64,000 bases of DNA from Loktanella sp. 3ANDIMAR09 (GTDB taxonomy: Bacteria; Pseudomonadota; Alphaproteobacteria; Rhodobacterales; Rhodobacteraceae): positions 1 through 64,000 of the forward strand of contig NZ_LJAK01000007.1 of NCBI RefSeq assembly GCF_001420005.1, read 5' to 3'. Positions within the stretch are counted from its first letter, which is position 1. The number at the start of each line of letters is the position of its first letter. The notes under the pieces were generated by a model. That model saw nothing but the letters and a program-made list of their open reading frames with translations, had not been told where the DNA came from and ran no database searches. The translations under genes and the position numbers were made by a program. Of the stretch, positions 44,777-54,399 are shown piece after piece.

Positions 44777-45859
44777 TCAGCCGGGATGGGTCACAAACCG
44801 TCCCGGCAGCGCCACCTGCAGCAACGTCAGGTCCTCTGACGGGTCCGCATAGAGCGTGCGCAGACCCGGCGGGATCACGAACGCATCCCCTGCGGACAAT
44901 GCGACCGGCGCGTGACCCTGCGCCTGAAGCTGCATCTCGCCTTCCATCACGAATGTGAAATGGATGTCCGCGTCGTGCTGCGTCCACGCAGGATTTCCGG
45001 CAGATCTGCGCAGGACCAGAACCCCCGCCACATCGCCGGTATTGGCGGCAATCGTGGTATCGCGCGCCACAAACCCCGGCAGATCGGCGTCCTGCCAGAC
45101 CGCATGCCTCTGTTGATTGAATACGAACCGCTGGCCCTGCCAGACCCGGTCCGGCCTCAGGTGCGGTGTCGGCAGCGTCATGTCGTGGTCAATTTCGGTC
45201 ACGTGTTCGGCCGGCACGCCGATCTCGATCACCTCGATCCCATCAGAAGCCTCGAGCACGCGGTGCCGGATTTCGGGGGGCTGGATCACGCAATCGCCAG
45301 CATGCAGGCGGATCGGCCCGCCTTGATCCTCGTAGATCACATCGACCCAGCCCCGGTAGCAAAAGATCAGCTGAAATCCGACGCGGTGGAAATGGACAGT
45401 GTCCGGCACCGGCCCACCGTCGGGAATGCGAATGTGGCTTGCGATGATCGACCCGCCCAGCCGGTCCGGGATCAGGTCGCGATAATGCATACCCGCGCGG
45501 CCAATTACCCAAGGGGCCTGATCCGCAAGCCGCCGCACGACAAACGCATGGATGGTCTGCGGCTGTTCCACCGGCGACATGCGCGGCAGGATTGATACCT
45601 GCGTTCCGCCCGGCGCGGTCAATGCGCCAGCCCCTTGGGCAAAGGTTGCATCGTCTGTCATGATTCGCAGCCGCCCCGCGGGACCCTGCCCGCGCTCCAG
45701 CCGCACCCGACAGCCATGGCCTGCGAATACCGCAACGGCCGGATCGTCGGCGGGATAGATCGACATCATCCGCATCCCCAGCACGCGGCTGAAAAACGCG
45801 ATGTCGCCGGCCAGGTCGGTCGTGTTCAGGCAGACCTCTGCCATGGTGTCCAGTGTCAT
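44777..45859 (-). CDS. VOC domain fused to two cupin domains
   Basis: A 360-aa protein. Residues about 1-110 form a glyoxalase/bleomycin-resistance (VOC) domain (MAEVCLNTTDLAGDIAFFSRVLGM), a linker follows, and two cupins come next: VHFHRVGFQLIFCYRG with VIQPPEIRHRV, and HDADIHFTFVMEGEMQL with FVIPPGLRTLY. Each cupin has a plausible metal site. The combination is unusual; dioxygenase or isomerase activity on a small carbon compound is possible but not assigned. ATG at 45859 (MTLDTMAEV) has GAGG nearby; the frame extends 96 codons upstream without support. A 27-bp tandem duplication lies just upstream, between it and maeB. Confidence 0.8.
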   Translation of the reverse strand: MTLDTMAEVCLNTTDLAGDIAFFSRVLGMRMMSIYPADDPAVAVFAGHGCRVRLERGQGPAGRLRIMTDDATFAQGAGALTAPGGTQVSILPRMSPVEQPQTIHAFVVRRLADQAPWVIGRAGMHYRDLIPDRLGGSIIASHIRIPDGGPVPDTVHFHRVGFQLIFCYRGWVDVIYEDQGGPIRLHAGDCVIQPPEIRHRVLEASDGIEVIEIGVPAEHVTEIDHDMTLPTPHLRPDRVWQGQRFVFNQQRHAVWQDADLPGFVARDTTIAANTGDVAGVLVLRRSAGNPAWTQHDADIHFTFVMEGEMQLQAQGHAPVALSAGDAFVIPPGLRTLYADPSEDLTLLQVALPGRFVTHPG

Positions 45860-45885
45860 GCCCTCAGACTGCCTCGCACGGGACC

Positions 45886-45939
45886 GTGCGGCAAGCGGCA
45901 AGATGCGGAACAGTGCGGCACGCGGCAAGATGCGGGCAG
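45886..45939. repeat. 27-bp tandem duplication between the cupin gene and maeB
   Basis: Two adjacent 27-bp units start at 45886 and 45913. They share GTGCGGCA and GCGGCAAGATGCGG and differ at a few bases. They lie between the divergent starts of the VOC-cupin gene and maeB, so they could be a binding site for one regulator acting in both directions. Confidence 0.55.
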
Positions 45940-46014
45940 AGGTGGCCGCAATCGCTTCCCCTACGTCGGAAAACAGCGTAATCGGGCGCCGGAACCAGAC
46001 AGGAAGGCCCGGCC

Positions 46015-48294
46015 ATGAGCAACGATCCCAAAGAAGCGACACGCCGTGCGGCCCTTGATTACCATCAGTTTCCGCGCCCCGGAAAACTGGAAATCCGGGC
46101 CACGAAACCACTGGCCAATGGCCGTGACCTGGCGCGCGCCTATTCACCCGGCGTTGCCGAGGCCTGCCTTGAAATCAAGGCGGATGCGGCGACGGCGCGG
46201 GATTACACCACCCGCGGCAATCTGGTCGGAGTCGTCACCAACGGCACCGCCGTGCTTGGGCTTGGCAATATCGGCGCACTGGCCTCCAAACCGGTGATGG
46301 AAGGCAAGGCGGTGCTGTTCAAGAAATTCGCGGGAATCGATTGCTTTGACATTGAACTAAATGAAAACGACCCGGAAAAGTTGGCGGAACTGGTCTGCGC
46401 GCTGGAACCCACCTTTGGCGCGATCAACCTCGAGGACATCAAGGCACCCGATTGCTTTATCGTTGAACAAATCTGCACGGAGCGGATGAATATCCCGGTT
46501 TTCCACGACGACCAGCATGGCACCGCCATTGTCGTCGGTGCCGGTGTGACCAACGCGCTGCGGATCGCGGGCAAGGATTTTGCGGATATCAAGGTCGTGT
46601 CCACCGGCGGCGGGGCCGCTGGCATCGCCTGCCTGAACATGCTGCTGAAACTGGGCGTCAAACGCGAAAACGTCTACCTGTGCGACCTGCAAGGTTTGGT
46701 CTATGAGGGCCGCGAGGCCGACATGACCCCGCAAAAGGCCGACTACGCCCAAGGGTCGGAGCCGCGCACGCTGGCAGATGTCATTGCAGGGGCCGACCTG
46801 TTCCTGGGCCTCTCCGGTCCGGGTGTTCTGACGCCCGAAATGGTCCAGACCATGGCGGATACGCCGATCATCTTTGCCCTTGCCAACCCGAACCCCGAAA
46901 TTGACCCCGACGCCGCCCGTGCCGCAAACCCAAAGGCGATCACCGCCACGGGCCGGTCCGATTTCCCCAATCAGGTCAATAACGTGCTGTGTTTCCCGTT
47001 CATCTTCCGGGGCGCGCTGGACGCAGGTGCAACGACCATCAACGACGAGATGAAAATCGCCTGCATCGAAGGGATCGCCGCGATGGCCCGCGCCACCACC
47101 AGCGCAGAGGCCGCCGCCGCCTATCAGGGCGAACAGCTGACATTCGGGCCTGATTACCTGATCCCGAAACCCTTTGATCCGCGCCTGATGGGTGTGGTCG
47201 CCACCGCCGTGGCCCGCGCAGCCTGCGAAACCGGCGTGGCCCAGCGCCCGATTGCCGATCTGGATGCCTACAAGGCGGGCCTCGATGCCAGCGTGTTCAA
47301 ATCCGCTTTCATCATGCGGCCCGTGTTCGATGCCGCCCGTGACGCCGCCCGCCGCATCGTTTTCGCCGAAGGCGAGGACGAACGCGTGTTGCGCGCGGCC
47401 CAGGCCGTGATGGAAGAAACCACCGACGTGCCGATCCTGATCGGGCGGCCCGACGTGATCGCCGCTCGCTGCGAACGTGCGGGCCTCGATATCCGCCCGG
47501 ACGTCGATTTCAAGATCGTGAACCCGCAAAGCGACCCGCGCTACCGCGACTACTGGGGGACCTACCACGACATCATGGCGCGGCGCGGCGTGACCCCCGA
47601 TCTGGCCAAGGCGGTGATGCGTACCAATACCACCGCCATTGCCGCCGTCATGGTGCAGCGCAACGAGGCAGACAGCATGATCTGCGGCACCTTCGGTCAA
47701 TTCCTGTGGCACAAGAAATACATCGAGGAAATCCTGGGCCACGGCGGGCTCCATCCGGTTGCCGCCCTGTCACTGATGATCCTTGAAAACGACAGTCTGT
47801 TCATCGCCGACACACAGGTCCACGAGGAACCGACACCCGAACAGATCGCGGAAACGGTCGTATCCGCAGCCCGGCATATCCGTCGTTTCGGGATGGAACC
47901 CAAGATCGCCCTGTGTTCGCATAGCCAGTTCGGCAACCTCGACAGCAATTCCGGTCGCCGGATGCGTGCGGCAATGACGATCCTCGACGCAGCACCGCGC
48001 GACTTTGCCTACGAGGGCGAAATGCACATCGACAGCGCGCTGGACACGACCCTGCGCGATCATATCTTTCCCGGCTCGCGCCTGGATGGCGCAGCCAACT
48101 GCCTCGTCTTTGCCAATGCGGATGCCGCCAGTGCCGTGCGCAACATCCTCAAAATCCGCGCCGGCGGACTGGAAGTCGGCCCGATCCTGATGGGCATGGG
48201 CAATCGCGCCCATATTGTCACCCCGTCGATCACGGCCCGAGGCCTTTTGAACATGTCCGCGATCGCGGGTACGCCTGTATCGCACTACGGCTAG
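46015..48294 (+). CDS. maeB: NADP-dependent malic enzyme (with phosphotransacetylase-like domain)
   Basis: The 759-aa enzyme decarboxylates malate to pyruvate with NADP. The N-terminal malic enzyme half shows LAYHQFPRPGKLEI-type start, the catalytic region TNGTAVLGLGNIGALASKPVMEGKA and FHDDQHGTAIV, and STGGGAAGIACL (NADP binding). From about residue 430 a C-terminal phosphotransacetylase-like domain (IVFAEGEDERVLRAAQAV, SRLDGAANCLVFANADAA) is present but is usually regulatory in this family. MaeB length matches. The start follows GGAAGG. The gene is divergent from the VOC-cupin gene. Confidence 0.96.
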   Translation: MSNDPKEATRRAALDYHQFPRPGKLEIRATKPLANGRDLARAYSPGVAEACLEIKADAATARDYTTRGNLVGVVTNGTAVLGLGNIGALASKPVMEGKAVLFKKFAGIDCFDIELNENDPEKLAELVCALEPTFGAINLEDIKAPDCFIVEQICTERMNIPVFHDDQHGTAIVVGAGVTNALRIAGKDFADIKVVSTGGGAAGIACLNMLLKLGVKRENVYLCDLQGLVYEGREADMTPQKADYAQGSEPRTLADVIAGADLFLGLSGPGVLTPEMVQTMADTPIIFALANPNPEIDPDAARAANPKAITATGRSDFPNQVNNVLCFPFIFRGALDAGATTINDEMKIACIEGIAAMARATTSAEAAAAYQGEQLTFGPDYLIPKPFDPRLMGVVATAVARAACETGVAQRPIADLDAYKAGLDASVFKSAFIMRPVFDAARDAARRIVFAEGEDERVLRAAQAVMEETTDVPILIGRPDVIAARCERAGLDIRPDVDFKIVNPQSDPRYRDYWGTYHDIMARRGVTPDLAKAVMRTNTTAIAAVMVQRNEADSMICGTFGQFLWHKKYIEEILGHGGLHPVAALSLMILENDSLFIADTQVHEEPTPEQIAETVVSAARHIRRFGMEPKIALCSHSQFGNLDSNSGRRMRAAMTILDAAPRDFAYEGEMHIDSALDTTLRDHIFPGSRLDGAANCLVFANADAASAVRNILKIRAGGLEVGPILMGMGNRAHIVTPSITARGLLNMSAIAGTPVSHYG

Positions 48295-48298
48295 TGCC

Positions 48299-48362
48299 TT
48301 CTTCTGGTCACAAGTATCCCGGAGGTTTGGAGGCAGCGCCTCCAAGCCGTCCGCAGGACGGC
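48299..48362 (-). repeat. dispersed double-hairpin repeat, copy 4 (inverted)
   Basis: Read on the minus strand: GCCGTCC-TGC-GGACGGC, then GGAGGC-GCT-GCCTCC, then AACCTCCGGGATACTT. Both hairpins keep the same loops as copies 1 and 5 but with different, paired arms. It lies after maeB. Confidence 0.7.
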
Positions 48363-48463
48363 ACCTGTCAAATAATTCACAGCCCTCGCCCGGGTCACGT
48401 GACACACCTTGCCCGATCACGCGTCTGTGCCTATCCAAGTCCTGCAATGTTTGGGAGGACACG

Positions 48464-50353
48464 ATGCGCTACGCCGATATTTATCAAAGCTGGCAGGACA
48501 ACCCCGAAGGCTTTTGGATGGAACAGGCAAAAGCCATCGACTGGGTCACCCCACCGTCCAAGGCGCTGAACGACAGCCGCGCGCCGCTGTACGAATGGTT
48601 CACCGACGCGCAGGTCAATACCTGCTACAATGCCGTTGACCGCCATGTCGAAAACGGACGTGCTGATCAGACGGCCATCATCTACGACAGTCCGATCACG
48701 GGGACGGTCGCGCATATCACCTACGCCGAATTGCTGAACCGGGTGGCGTCCCTTGCAGGCGCGCTGCGCGACAAGGGCGTCGGCGTCGGCGACCGGGTCA
48801 TCATCTATATGCCGATGGTGCCCGATGCCCTGACCGCGATGCTGGCCTGCACGCGCATCGGCGCGATTCATTCGGTGGTTTTTGGCGGATTTGCCGCCCA
48901 TGAACTGGCGGTGCGAATCGACGATGCCACACCCAAGGCCATCATTGCCGCCTCCTGCGGGTTGGAACCCAATCGCGTGGTCGCCTATAAACCGCTGCTG
49001 GATGGTGCCATCGCTCAGGCAAAACACAAGCCCGATTTCACGATCATCCTGCAACGCGATCAACAGCCCTGCGACCTGACGCCGGGCTATGATTTCGACT
49101 GGCACGCGGTTCAGGACGGCGTGACCCCGGCGGATTGCGTGCCCGTATCCGGCGACCACCCGGCCTATATCCTTTATACCTCGGGCACCACCGGTGCGCC
49201 AAAGGGCGTGGTGCGTCCCACCGCAGGCCATCTGGTCGCGCTGCACTGGACGATGAAAAATTTTTACAACGTCGATCCCGGCGACGTGTTCTGGGCCGCC
49301 TCGGACGTGGGCTGGGTCGTCGGCCACAGCTACATCTGCTATGCGCCTCTCATCCACGGCAACACCACCGTTGTGTTCGAAGGCAAACCGGTCGGCACGC
49401 CCGATGCGGGCACGTTCTGGCGGGTGATCCAGGATCACAAGGTGCGCAGCTTCTTTACCGCGCCGACGGCCTTTCGCGCGATCAAACGCGAGGACCCGAC
49501 GGGCGCACTGATCAAGGACTACGACATTTCCTGTCTGCGCGCGCTGTATCTGGCGGGCGAACGGGCGGACCCCGATACGATCATCTGGGCGCAGAATGTC
49601 ATGCAGGTCCCGGTCTATGACCACTGGTGGCAAACCGAGAGCGGGTTCCCCATGGTGGGCAATCCCGCCGGGATCGAGGCCCTGCCCGTCAAGATCGGCA
49701 GCCCGACGGTCGCGATGCCGGGCTACGACATCCGCATCCTTGCCGACGACGGGACAGAGATGCCGGCGGGCGAGCTGGGGTCCATCGCGATCAAGCTGCC
49801 GCTGCCGCCGGGGACCTTGCCGACGCTCTGGCAGGCCGAAGACCGGTTCGTGAAATCCTACCTCACGACCTTTCCGGGGTACTACGAGACAGGCGACGCG
49901 GGGCTGCTGGACGCGGATGGTTATCTCTATGTGATGGCGCGCACCGATGACGTGATCAACGTGGCGGGCCACCGGCTGTCCACCGGCGCGATGGAGGAGA
50001 TTCTGGCCAATCACCCGGATGTGGCCGAATGCGCCGTGATCGGGGTATCGGATGCGCTGAAGGGTCAGCTGCCGATGGGATTCGTCTGCACCAACAGCGG
50101 CACCAGCCGATCGAATGACGAGATCGTCGCCGATTGCATCAGGATGGTGCGCGAGAGCATCGGGCCGGTGGCCGCGTTCAAACTGGTCGCCGTCGTCAAC
50201 CGCCTGCCCAAGACCCGGTCCGGCAAGATTCTGCGGCGGACGATGGTATCCATCGCGGACAATACGGATTTCAAGATGCCCGCGACCATCGACGACCCCG
50301 CCATCCTGGACGAAATTCGCGACACTCTGCGGCCCCTGGGCTATGGCGGCTGA
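48464..50353 (+). CDS. prpE: propionyl-CoA synthetase PrpE
   Basis: PrpE activates propionate to propionyl-CoA. The 629-aa protein begins with the acyl-CoA synthetase N-terminal domain (MRYADIYQSWQDNPEGFW), then has TSGTTGAPKGVVRPT (adenylation P-loop), YETGDAGLLDADGYLYV, and the C-terminal lysine site KTRSGKILRR. The starting motif and size match PrpE rather than acetyl-CoA synthetase. GGGAGGACACG precedes the start. Together with maeB and the meaB at the right edge it points to propionate and methylmalonyl metabolism. Confidence 0.93.
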   Translation: MRYADIYQSWQDNPEGFWMEQAKAIDWVTPPSKALNDSRAPLYEWFTDAQVNTCYNAVDRHVENGRADQTAIIYDSPITGTVAHITYAELLNRVASLAGALRDKGVGVGDRVIIYMPMVPDALTAMLACTRIGAIHSVVFGGFAAHELAVRIDDATPKAIIAASCGLEPNRVVAYKPLLDGAIAQAKHKPDFTIILQRDQQPCDLTPGYDFDWHAVQDGVTPADCVPVSGDHPAYILYTSGTTGAPKGVVRPTAGHLVALHWTMKNFYNVDPGDVFWAASDVGWVVGHSYICYAPLIHGNTTVVFEGKPVGTPDAGTFWRVIQDHKVRSFFTAPTAFRAIKREDPTGALIKDYDISCLRALYLAGERADPDTIIWAQNVMQVPVYDHWWQTESGFPMVGNPAGIEALPVKIGSPTVAMPGYDIRILADDGTEMPAGELGSIAIKLPLPPGTLPTLWQAEDRFVKSYLTTFPGYYETGDAGLLDADGYLYVMARTDDVINVAGHRLSTGAMEEILANHPDVAECAVIGVSDALKGQLPMGFVCTNSGTSRSNDEIVADCIRMVRESIGPVAAFKLVAVVNRLPKTRSGKILRRTMVSIADNTDFKMPATIDDPAILDEIRDTLRPLGYGG

Positions 50354-50360
50354 TGTCGGA

Positions 50361-50416
50361 GGGGGCGCTGCCCCCGCGGCTGCGTCGCCCCCCGGAGTAT
50401 TTCGGGCAAGATGATG
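50361..50416 (+). repeat. dispersed double-hairpin repeat, copy 5
   Basis: GGGGGC-GCT-GCCCCC then GCGGC-TGC-GTCGC (one G-T wobble), then CCCCCGGAGTATTT and GGGCAAGATGATG. It is positioned directly after the prpE stop codon. Confidence 0.75.
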
Positions 50417-50468
50417 CATGGGCCTCGCCGCAAGGCGGGCTAGCTTTGCGGTGAAAGCGAGGACCGCG

Positions 50469-50939
50469 ATGCAGATTGATTTTCAGACCCCCGATGATTG
50501 GCGTTTCATCAGTGATCAGGTGATGGGGGGCGTTTCGACGGGTGGCGTGGATTTCCACGGGACCGGGGGACGGCATTTCGCCACCCTCGTCGGGGATGTC
50601 AGCACCGAGAATAACGGGGGATTCATTCAGATCAGACGCGATGTTGACGGGCTGCCTGCGGGTGCGACCGCGATGGTTCTGACGGTGCGCGGCAATGGCG
50701 CGGCCTACAAGGTCCACCTGCGCACCAGGCAGTCGGAACGGCCCTGGCATTACTTTGCCGCAAGTTTCGATGCCCCGGCCGAATGGACTGACATCACGCT
50801 GCCGCTGGCGGATTTCGCGCCGAACAAGGACCACCTGCAGGCGCCTGTTCGTCCCACTGAAGTCAGGTCCATTGGCATCGTGGCCTACGGCGCCGATTAC
50901 CATGCAAATCTGGATATCGCCGGGATCGTCCTGCGCTAG
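50469..50939 (+). CDS. CIA30 family protein (complex I intermediate-associated)
   Basis: A 156-aa protein of the CIA30/NDUFAF1 family: MQIDFQTPDDWRFISDQVMGGVS at the start, HYFAASFDAPAEWTDITLPLADF, and VRSIGIVAYGADYHANLDIAGI. In mitochondria CIA30 helps complex I assembly; the bacterial function is unknown. ATG 50469 has GAGGA nearby; an earlier ATG is less likely. Its stop overlaps the stop of nadK (convergent), four bases. Confidence 0.85.
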   Translation: MQIDFQTPDDWRFISDQVMGGVSTGGVDFHGTGGRHFATLVGDVSTENNGGFIQIRRDVDGLPAGATAMVLTVRGNGAAYKVHLRTRQSERPWHYFAASFDAPAEWTDITLPLADFAPNKDHLQAPVRPTEVRSIGIVAYGADYHANLDIAGIVLR

Positions 50940-51700
50940 ACGAATTGTTCGCGCAGCAGCCGTTCCTCGAGCCCATGGCCGGGGTCGAACAGGATGCGGT
51001 GGCGGATGTCGGGTTCGGACCGGATTTCGACGCTGACCACGTTACGGACAGATTTGCCGTCCGCGTCAGCCATGACAGGGCGTTTGGCCGCATTCAGCAC
51101 GTCGAACCTGACCACCGCCTTTTGCGGCAAAAGCGCCCCGCGCCACCGGCGCGGGCGAAAGGCCGCCATGGCGGTCAGTGCCAGAACGCCTGACCCGATG
51201 GGCAGGATCGGCCCATGCGCCGAATAATTGTAGGCGGTCGAGCCTGCGGGCGTCGACACCAGCGCCCCGTCGCAGACCAGTTCGGACATCCTGACCTTGC
51301 CATCGACGGTGATCCGCAACTTTGCCGCCTGTGCGCCTGCGCGCAGCAGACTGACCTCGTTGATCGCGAGCGCCTCGTGCATCGACCCGTCAGCGGCCAG
51401 CGCATTCATGACCAGGGGGTTGATCACCTCTTCTTCGGCATTGTCGAGGCGGGCGGGCAGATCGTCCTGTGTAAACTCGTTCATCAGGAAACCGACCGTG
51501 CCGCGGTTCATGCCGTAGACCGGCACGCCGAAATTCTGGGTTTCGTGCAAGGTTTGCAGCATGAAACCGTCCCCGCCGAGGGCCACGATGACCTCTGCCC
51601 GGTCAAGGGGGACATTGGTGTAGCGTTTGGCCAGACTGGACAACGCCTCTTGGGCGCTGGGCGCATGGCTGGCAACAAAGGCGATGGGGCGATGCGGCAT
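50936..51700 (-). CDS. nadK: NAD kinase
   Basis: NadK phosphorylates NAD to NADP. The 254-aa protein has the ATP-binding VIVALGGDGFMLQTLH (GGDG motif, about residue 37), NEVSLLR, VCDGALVSTPAGSTAYNYSAHGPILP and the C-terminal repetition of family motifs. It is short, matching the alphaproteobacterial form. ATG 51700 (MPHRPIAF) is preferred; the frame opens 20 codons earlier. Confidence 0.94.
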   Translation of the reverse strand: MPHRPIAFVASHAPSAQEALSSLAKRYTNVPLDRAEVIVALGGDGFMLQTLHETQNFGVPVYGMNRGTVGFLMNEFTQDDLPARLDNAEEEVINPLVMNALAADGSMHEALAINEVSLLRAGAQAAKLRITVDGKVRMSELVCDGALVSTPAGSTAYNYSAHGPILPIGSGVLALTAMAAFRPRRWRGALLPQKAVVRFDVLNAAKRPVMADADGKSVRNVVSVEIRSEPDIRHRILFDPGHGLEERLLREQFV

Positions 51701-51854
51701 GTCGGGTCCGGGTGTCAGGCGATCTGTGCACAGGTTCACGTGTCTGGCGCACAAAGGCAAGGCAGGGTGCGACGAATGGGGGCTTTAGCACGGGCCACAG
51801 ATGGATTAAGAGGACGGCAACCGGCCGGCCGGCCGCGAGCGAAAGGATTGTCCC

Positions 51855-53150
51855 ATGAACGCTTCCCACCGTGATGACGGATTTTTCACCGAAACCCTGG
51901 CAACGCGCGACCCTGATCTGCACGCCGCGATGCAGGCAGAGCTCAAGCGTCAGCGCAAGGAGATCGAGCTGATCGCGTCCGAGAACATCGTCAGCGCCGC
52001 CGTCATGGAAGCGCAGGGCGGCGTGATGACCAACAAATACGCCGAAGGCTATCCCGGTCGCCGCTATTACGGCGGTTGCGCCCATGTGGACGTGGCCGAA
52101 AACCTGGCGATCGAACGGGCAAAGCAGCTGTTTGGCTGTGGTTTCGCCAATGTGCAGCCGAACTCTGGGTCTCAGGCCAACCAGGGCGTGTTTCAGGCGC
52201 TGTTGCAGCCGGGCGATACCATCCTCGGGATGTCGCTGGACGCCGGTGGTCACCTGACCCACGGCGCGCGCCCGAACCAGTCCGGCAAATGGTTCAACGC
52301 GGTCCAATACGGCGTCCGCGAGGAAGATTTGTTGCTGGACTATGACGCCGTGGCCGATCTGGCGGCGGAACATCAGCCCAAGATGATCATCGCCGGTGGG
52401 TCTGCCATTCCGCGGATCATCGACTTTGAAAAGATGCGCGCGATTGCCGACAGCGTCGGGGCCTATCTGCTGGTCGATATGGCGCATTTCGCCGGTCTGG
52501 TCGCAGCCGGTCTGTATCCGTCGCCGTTCCCCCATGCCCATGCGGCAACGACCACCACGCACAAGACCCTGCGCGGCCCGCGCGGCGGCATGATCCTGAC
52601 CGACGACGAGTCGCTGGCCAAGAAATTCAACTCGGCCATCTTTCCCGGTATTCAGGGTGGCCCGTTGATGCATGTGATCGCAGGCAAGGCTGTCGCCTTT
52701 GGCGAGGCGCTGCGCCCGGGGTTCAAGGACTATCAGGCGCAGGTCGTCAAGAACGCGCAGGCCCTGTCTGACGAGCTGATCAAATGCGGTCTGGACATCG
52801 TCACCGGCGGCACCGACACGCACCTGATGCTGGTTGACCTGCGCCCCAAGGGCGTCAAGGGCAACGCCACCGAAGAGGCATTGGGCCGCGCCCACATCAC
52901 CTGCAACAAGAACGGTATCCCGTTTGACACGGAAAAGCCCACGATCACGTCGGGCATCCGTCTGGGCACACCCGCCGGCACCACCCGCGGTTTCACCGAA
53001 GAGGAATTCCGTCAAGTCGGTCGCTGGATTGGCCGGGTCGTTGACGGTCTGGCCGCCAATGGCGAGGACGGCAACAGCGAGGTCGAGGCGCAGGTTGCAG
53101 CCGAGGTCGAGGCCCTGTGCGACAAGTTTCCGATCTACCCGAACCTGTGA
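51855..53150 (+). CDS. glyA: serine hydroxymethyltransferase
   Basis: GlyA interconverts serine and glycine with tetrahydrofolate. The 431-aa protein has [20 protein letters not shown] near the start, [10 protein letters not shown], and the PLP-binding lysine in [17 protein letters not shown] (about residue 238). AAAGGA precedes the start. It is followed by a clear hairpin terminator. Confidence 0.97.
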   Translation: MNASHRDDGFFTETLATRDPDLHAAMQAELKRQRKEIELIASENIVSAAVMEAQGGVMTNKYAEGYPGRRYYGGCAHVDVAENLAIERAKQLFGCGFANVQPNSGSQANQGVFQALLQPGDTILGMSLDAGGHLTHGARPNQSGKWFNAVQYGVREEDLLLDYDAVADLAAEHQPKMIIAGGSAIPRIIDFEKMRAIADSVGAYLLVDMAHFAGLVAAGLYPSPFPHAHAATTTTHKTLRGPRGGMILTDDESLAKKFNSAIFPGIQGGPLMHVIAGKAVAFGEALRPGFKDYQAQVVKNAQALSDELIKCGLDIVTGGTDTHLMLVDLRPKGVKGNATEEALGRAHITCNKNGIPFDTEKPTITSGIRLGTPAGTTRGFTEEEFRQVGRWIGRVVDGLAANGEDGNSEVEAQVAAEVEALCDKFPIYPNL

Positions 53151-53166
53151 TTTCAACAGACATGGC

Positions 53167-53200
53167 AAAAGGCCGTCGCATCTGCGGCGGCCTTTTGTTT
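53167..53200 (+). terminator. rho-independent terminator after glyA
   Basis: AAAAGGCCG and CGGCCTTTT arms (with an inner CGC/GCG extension) form a strong hairpin followed by GTTTTGG just after glyA. Confidence 0.8.
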
Positions 53201-53292
53201 TGGGCAGGTTGCAAGGCGTGCCTTGCTCTGGCTTGACCTTCGGCGTGCAGCGCCCCACGTGAGGGGCAACCAGACGATCAAGAGGTGCTGCC

Positions 53293-53949
53293 ATGACCGA
53301 CCAGACTGCCCCGCTGCGGATTGATATCGTATCCGACGTGATGTGCCCGTGGTGCATCGTCGGCTATCGCCAGTTGAAACAGGCGCTGGATGGGACCGGC
53401 ACGGCCTATGATCTGCAATGGCATCCGTTCGAGCTGAACCCCGATATGCCCGCCGAAGGTCAGAACATGACCGAACACATCATGGAAAAATACGGGTCCA
53501 CCGCCGCACAGAGTGCTGAAAACCGTGCGCGACTGACCCAGTTGGGACATGATCTGGGATTTGCTTTCTCATTCGATGACGACACGCGGATGCACAACAC
53601 GTTCAACACACACCAATTGATCCATTGGGCGCAGACGCTGGATCGTGGGCACGACATGAAACAGGCATTGTTCGTCGCGCATTTCACCCACGGGCGTGAC
53701 CTGTCCGACACCGCCGTGCTGGCGGCCATTGCTGGTGAAATCGGTCTGGATGAAACCGAGGCAGCAGCGGTACTGGACGATCAGCGCTATGCGCAGGCCG
53801 TGCGGTCCGAGGAACGTTTCTGGGTGCAGCAGGGCATCAGCGGCGTGCCTGCCGTAATCTTTGACCGTCAACATCTGGTCACCGGCGCGCAGGGCACCGA
53901 CAACTATACCAGCATACTCAATCAGCTCGCTGCGGGGGTGCCCGCCTAA
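53293..53949 (+). CDS. DsbA/FrnE-like oxidoreductase
   Basis: A 218-aa protein of the DsbA-like FrnE family: SDVMCPWCIVGYRQL has the CPWC active site, FELNPDMPAEG follows, and GISGVPAVIFDRQHLVTGAQ at the C-terminus carries the cis-Pro. There is no signal peptide, so it acts in the cytoplasm. Substrates are not known. It follows the glyA terminator. Confidence 0.92.
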   Translation: MTDQTAPLRIDIVSDVMCPWCIVGYRQLKQALDGTGTAYDLQWHPFELNPDMPAEGQNMTEHIMEKYGSTAAQSAENRARLTQLGHDLGFAFSFDDDTRMHNTFNTHQLIHWAQTLDRGHDMKQALFVAHFTHGRDLSDTAVLAAIAGEIGLDETEAAAVLDDQRYAQAVRSEERFWVQQGISGVPAVIFDRQHLVTGAQGTDNYTSILNQLAAGVPA

Positions 53950-54320
53950 ACCCGCCCCGTGGCCCACAGCCACCAGACAAACCCGATGAACAGGGCGATG
54001 GCCAGCGCGCTCCATTTCGCGAGCTTGCGCAGGATGATCGTCTTGCGCTGTTCCCAGGGGTCGATCTGTTTGAGGGCCGCTGTGGCAAGTCGCGCAGATT
54101 GGGCCACACGGGCGGTGTCGATCTGACGGGACAGTTTGGGGTGGGTCAGCATCAGCTGCGCTTGTGCGACACCCGCGATATCGCGCCGCAGGGTCGTCGG
54201 CAGGCGGCGGCGTCCCAGTTTGGACATCTGCGCCTGAATCGTGGGCCCTTTCAGGCCCAGACGCGCCTCGATCAGGCGGCTGACATCTTGGATGTGGCGA
54301 AGGGTCTGGGCATCAGGCAT
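53946..54320 (-). CDS. small protein with C-terminal membrane anchor
   Basis: A 124-aa protein that begins MPDAQTLRHIQDVSRLIEARLGLKG. Most of it is soluble and helical; the last third contains LAKWSALAIALFIGFVWWLW (about residues 98-119), one membrane helix that ends nearly at the C-terminus, so it is a tail-anchored type. No family is recognised. The frame extends 75 codons further at the N-terminus without a site, so 54320 is chosen. It converges with the DsbA-like gene with a 4-bp overlap. Confidence 0.7.
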   Translation of the reverse strand: MPDAQTLRHIQDVSRLIEARLGLKGPTIQAQMSKLGRRRLPTTLRRDIAGVAQAQLMLTHPKLSRQIDTARVAQSARLATAALKQIDPWEQRKTIILRKLAKWSALAIALFIGFVWWLWATGRV

Positions 54321-54399
54321 AAAGGGGCGTGTAAACCTGCGGCGCGTCTGTCTCAAGCGGTCAGATGGCGGCCCTGCGCGCCTGTCACGAGGAGGCCAC

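Noticed and set aside
48431-50419. 662-codon open frame opposite prpE
   Set aside because: Antisense shadow of prpE without recognisable motifs.
51761-51854. Glycine or SAM-type riboswitch before glyA
   Set aside because: The short leader has only a GGCC repeat and no paired-aptamer pattern.
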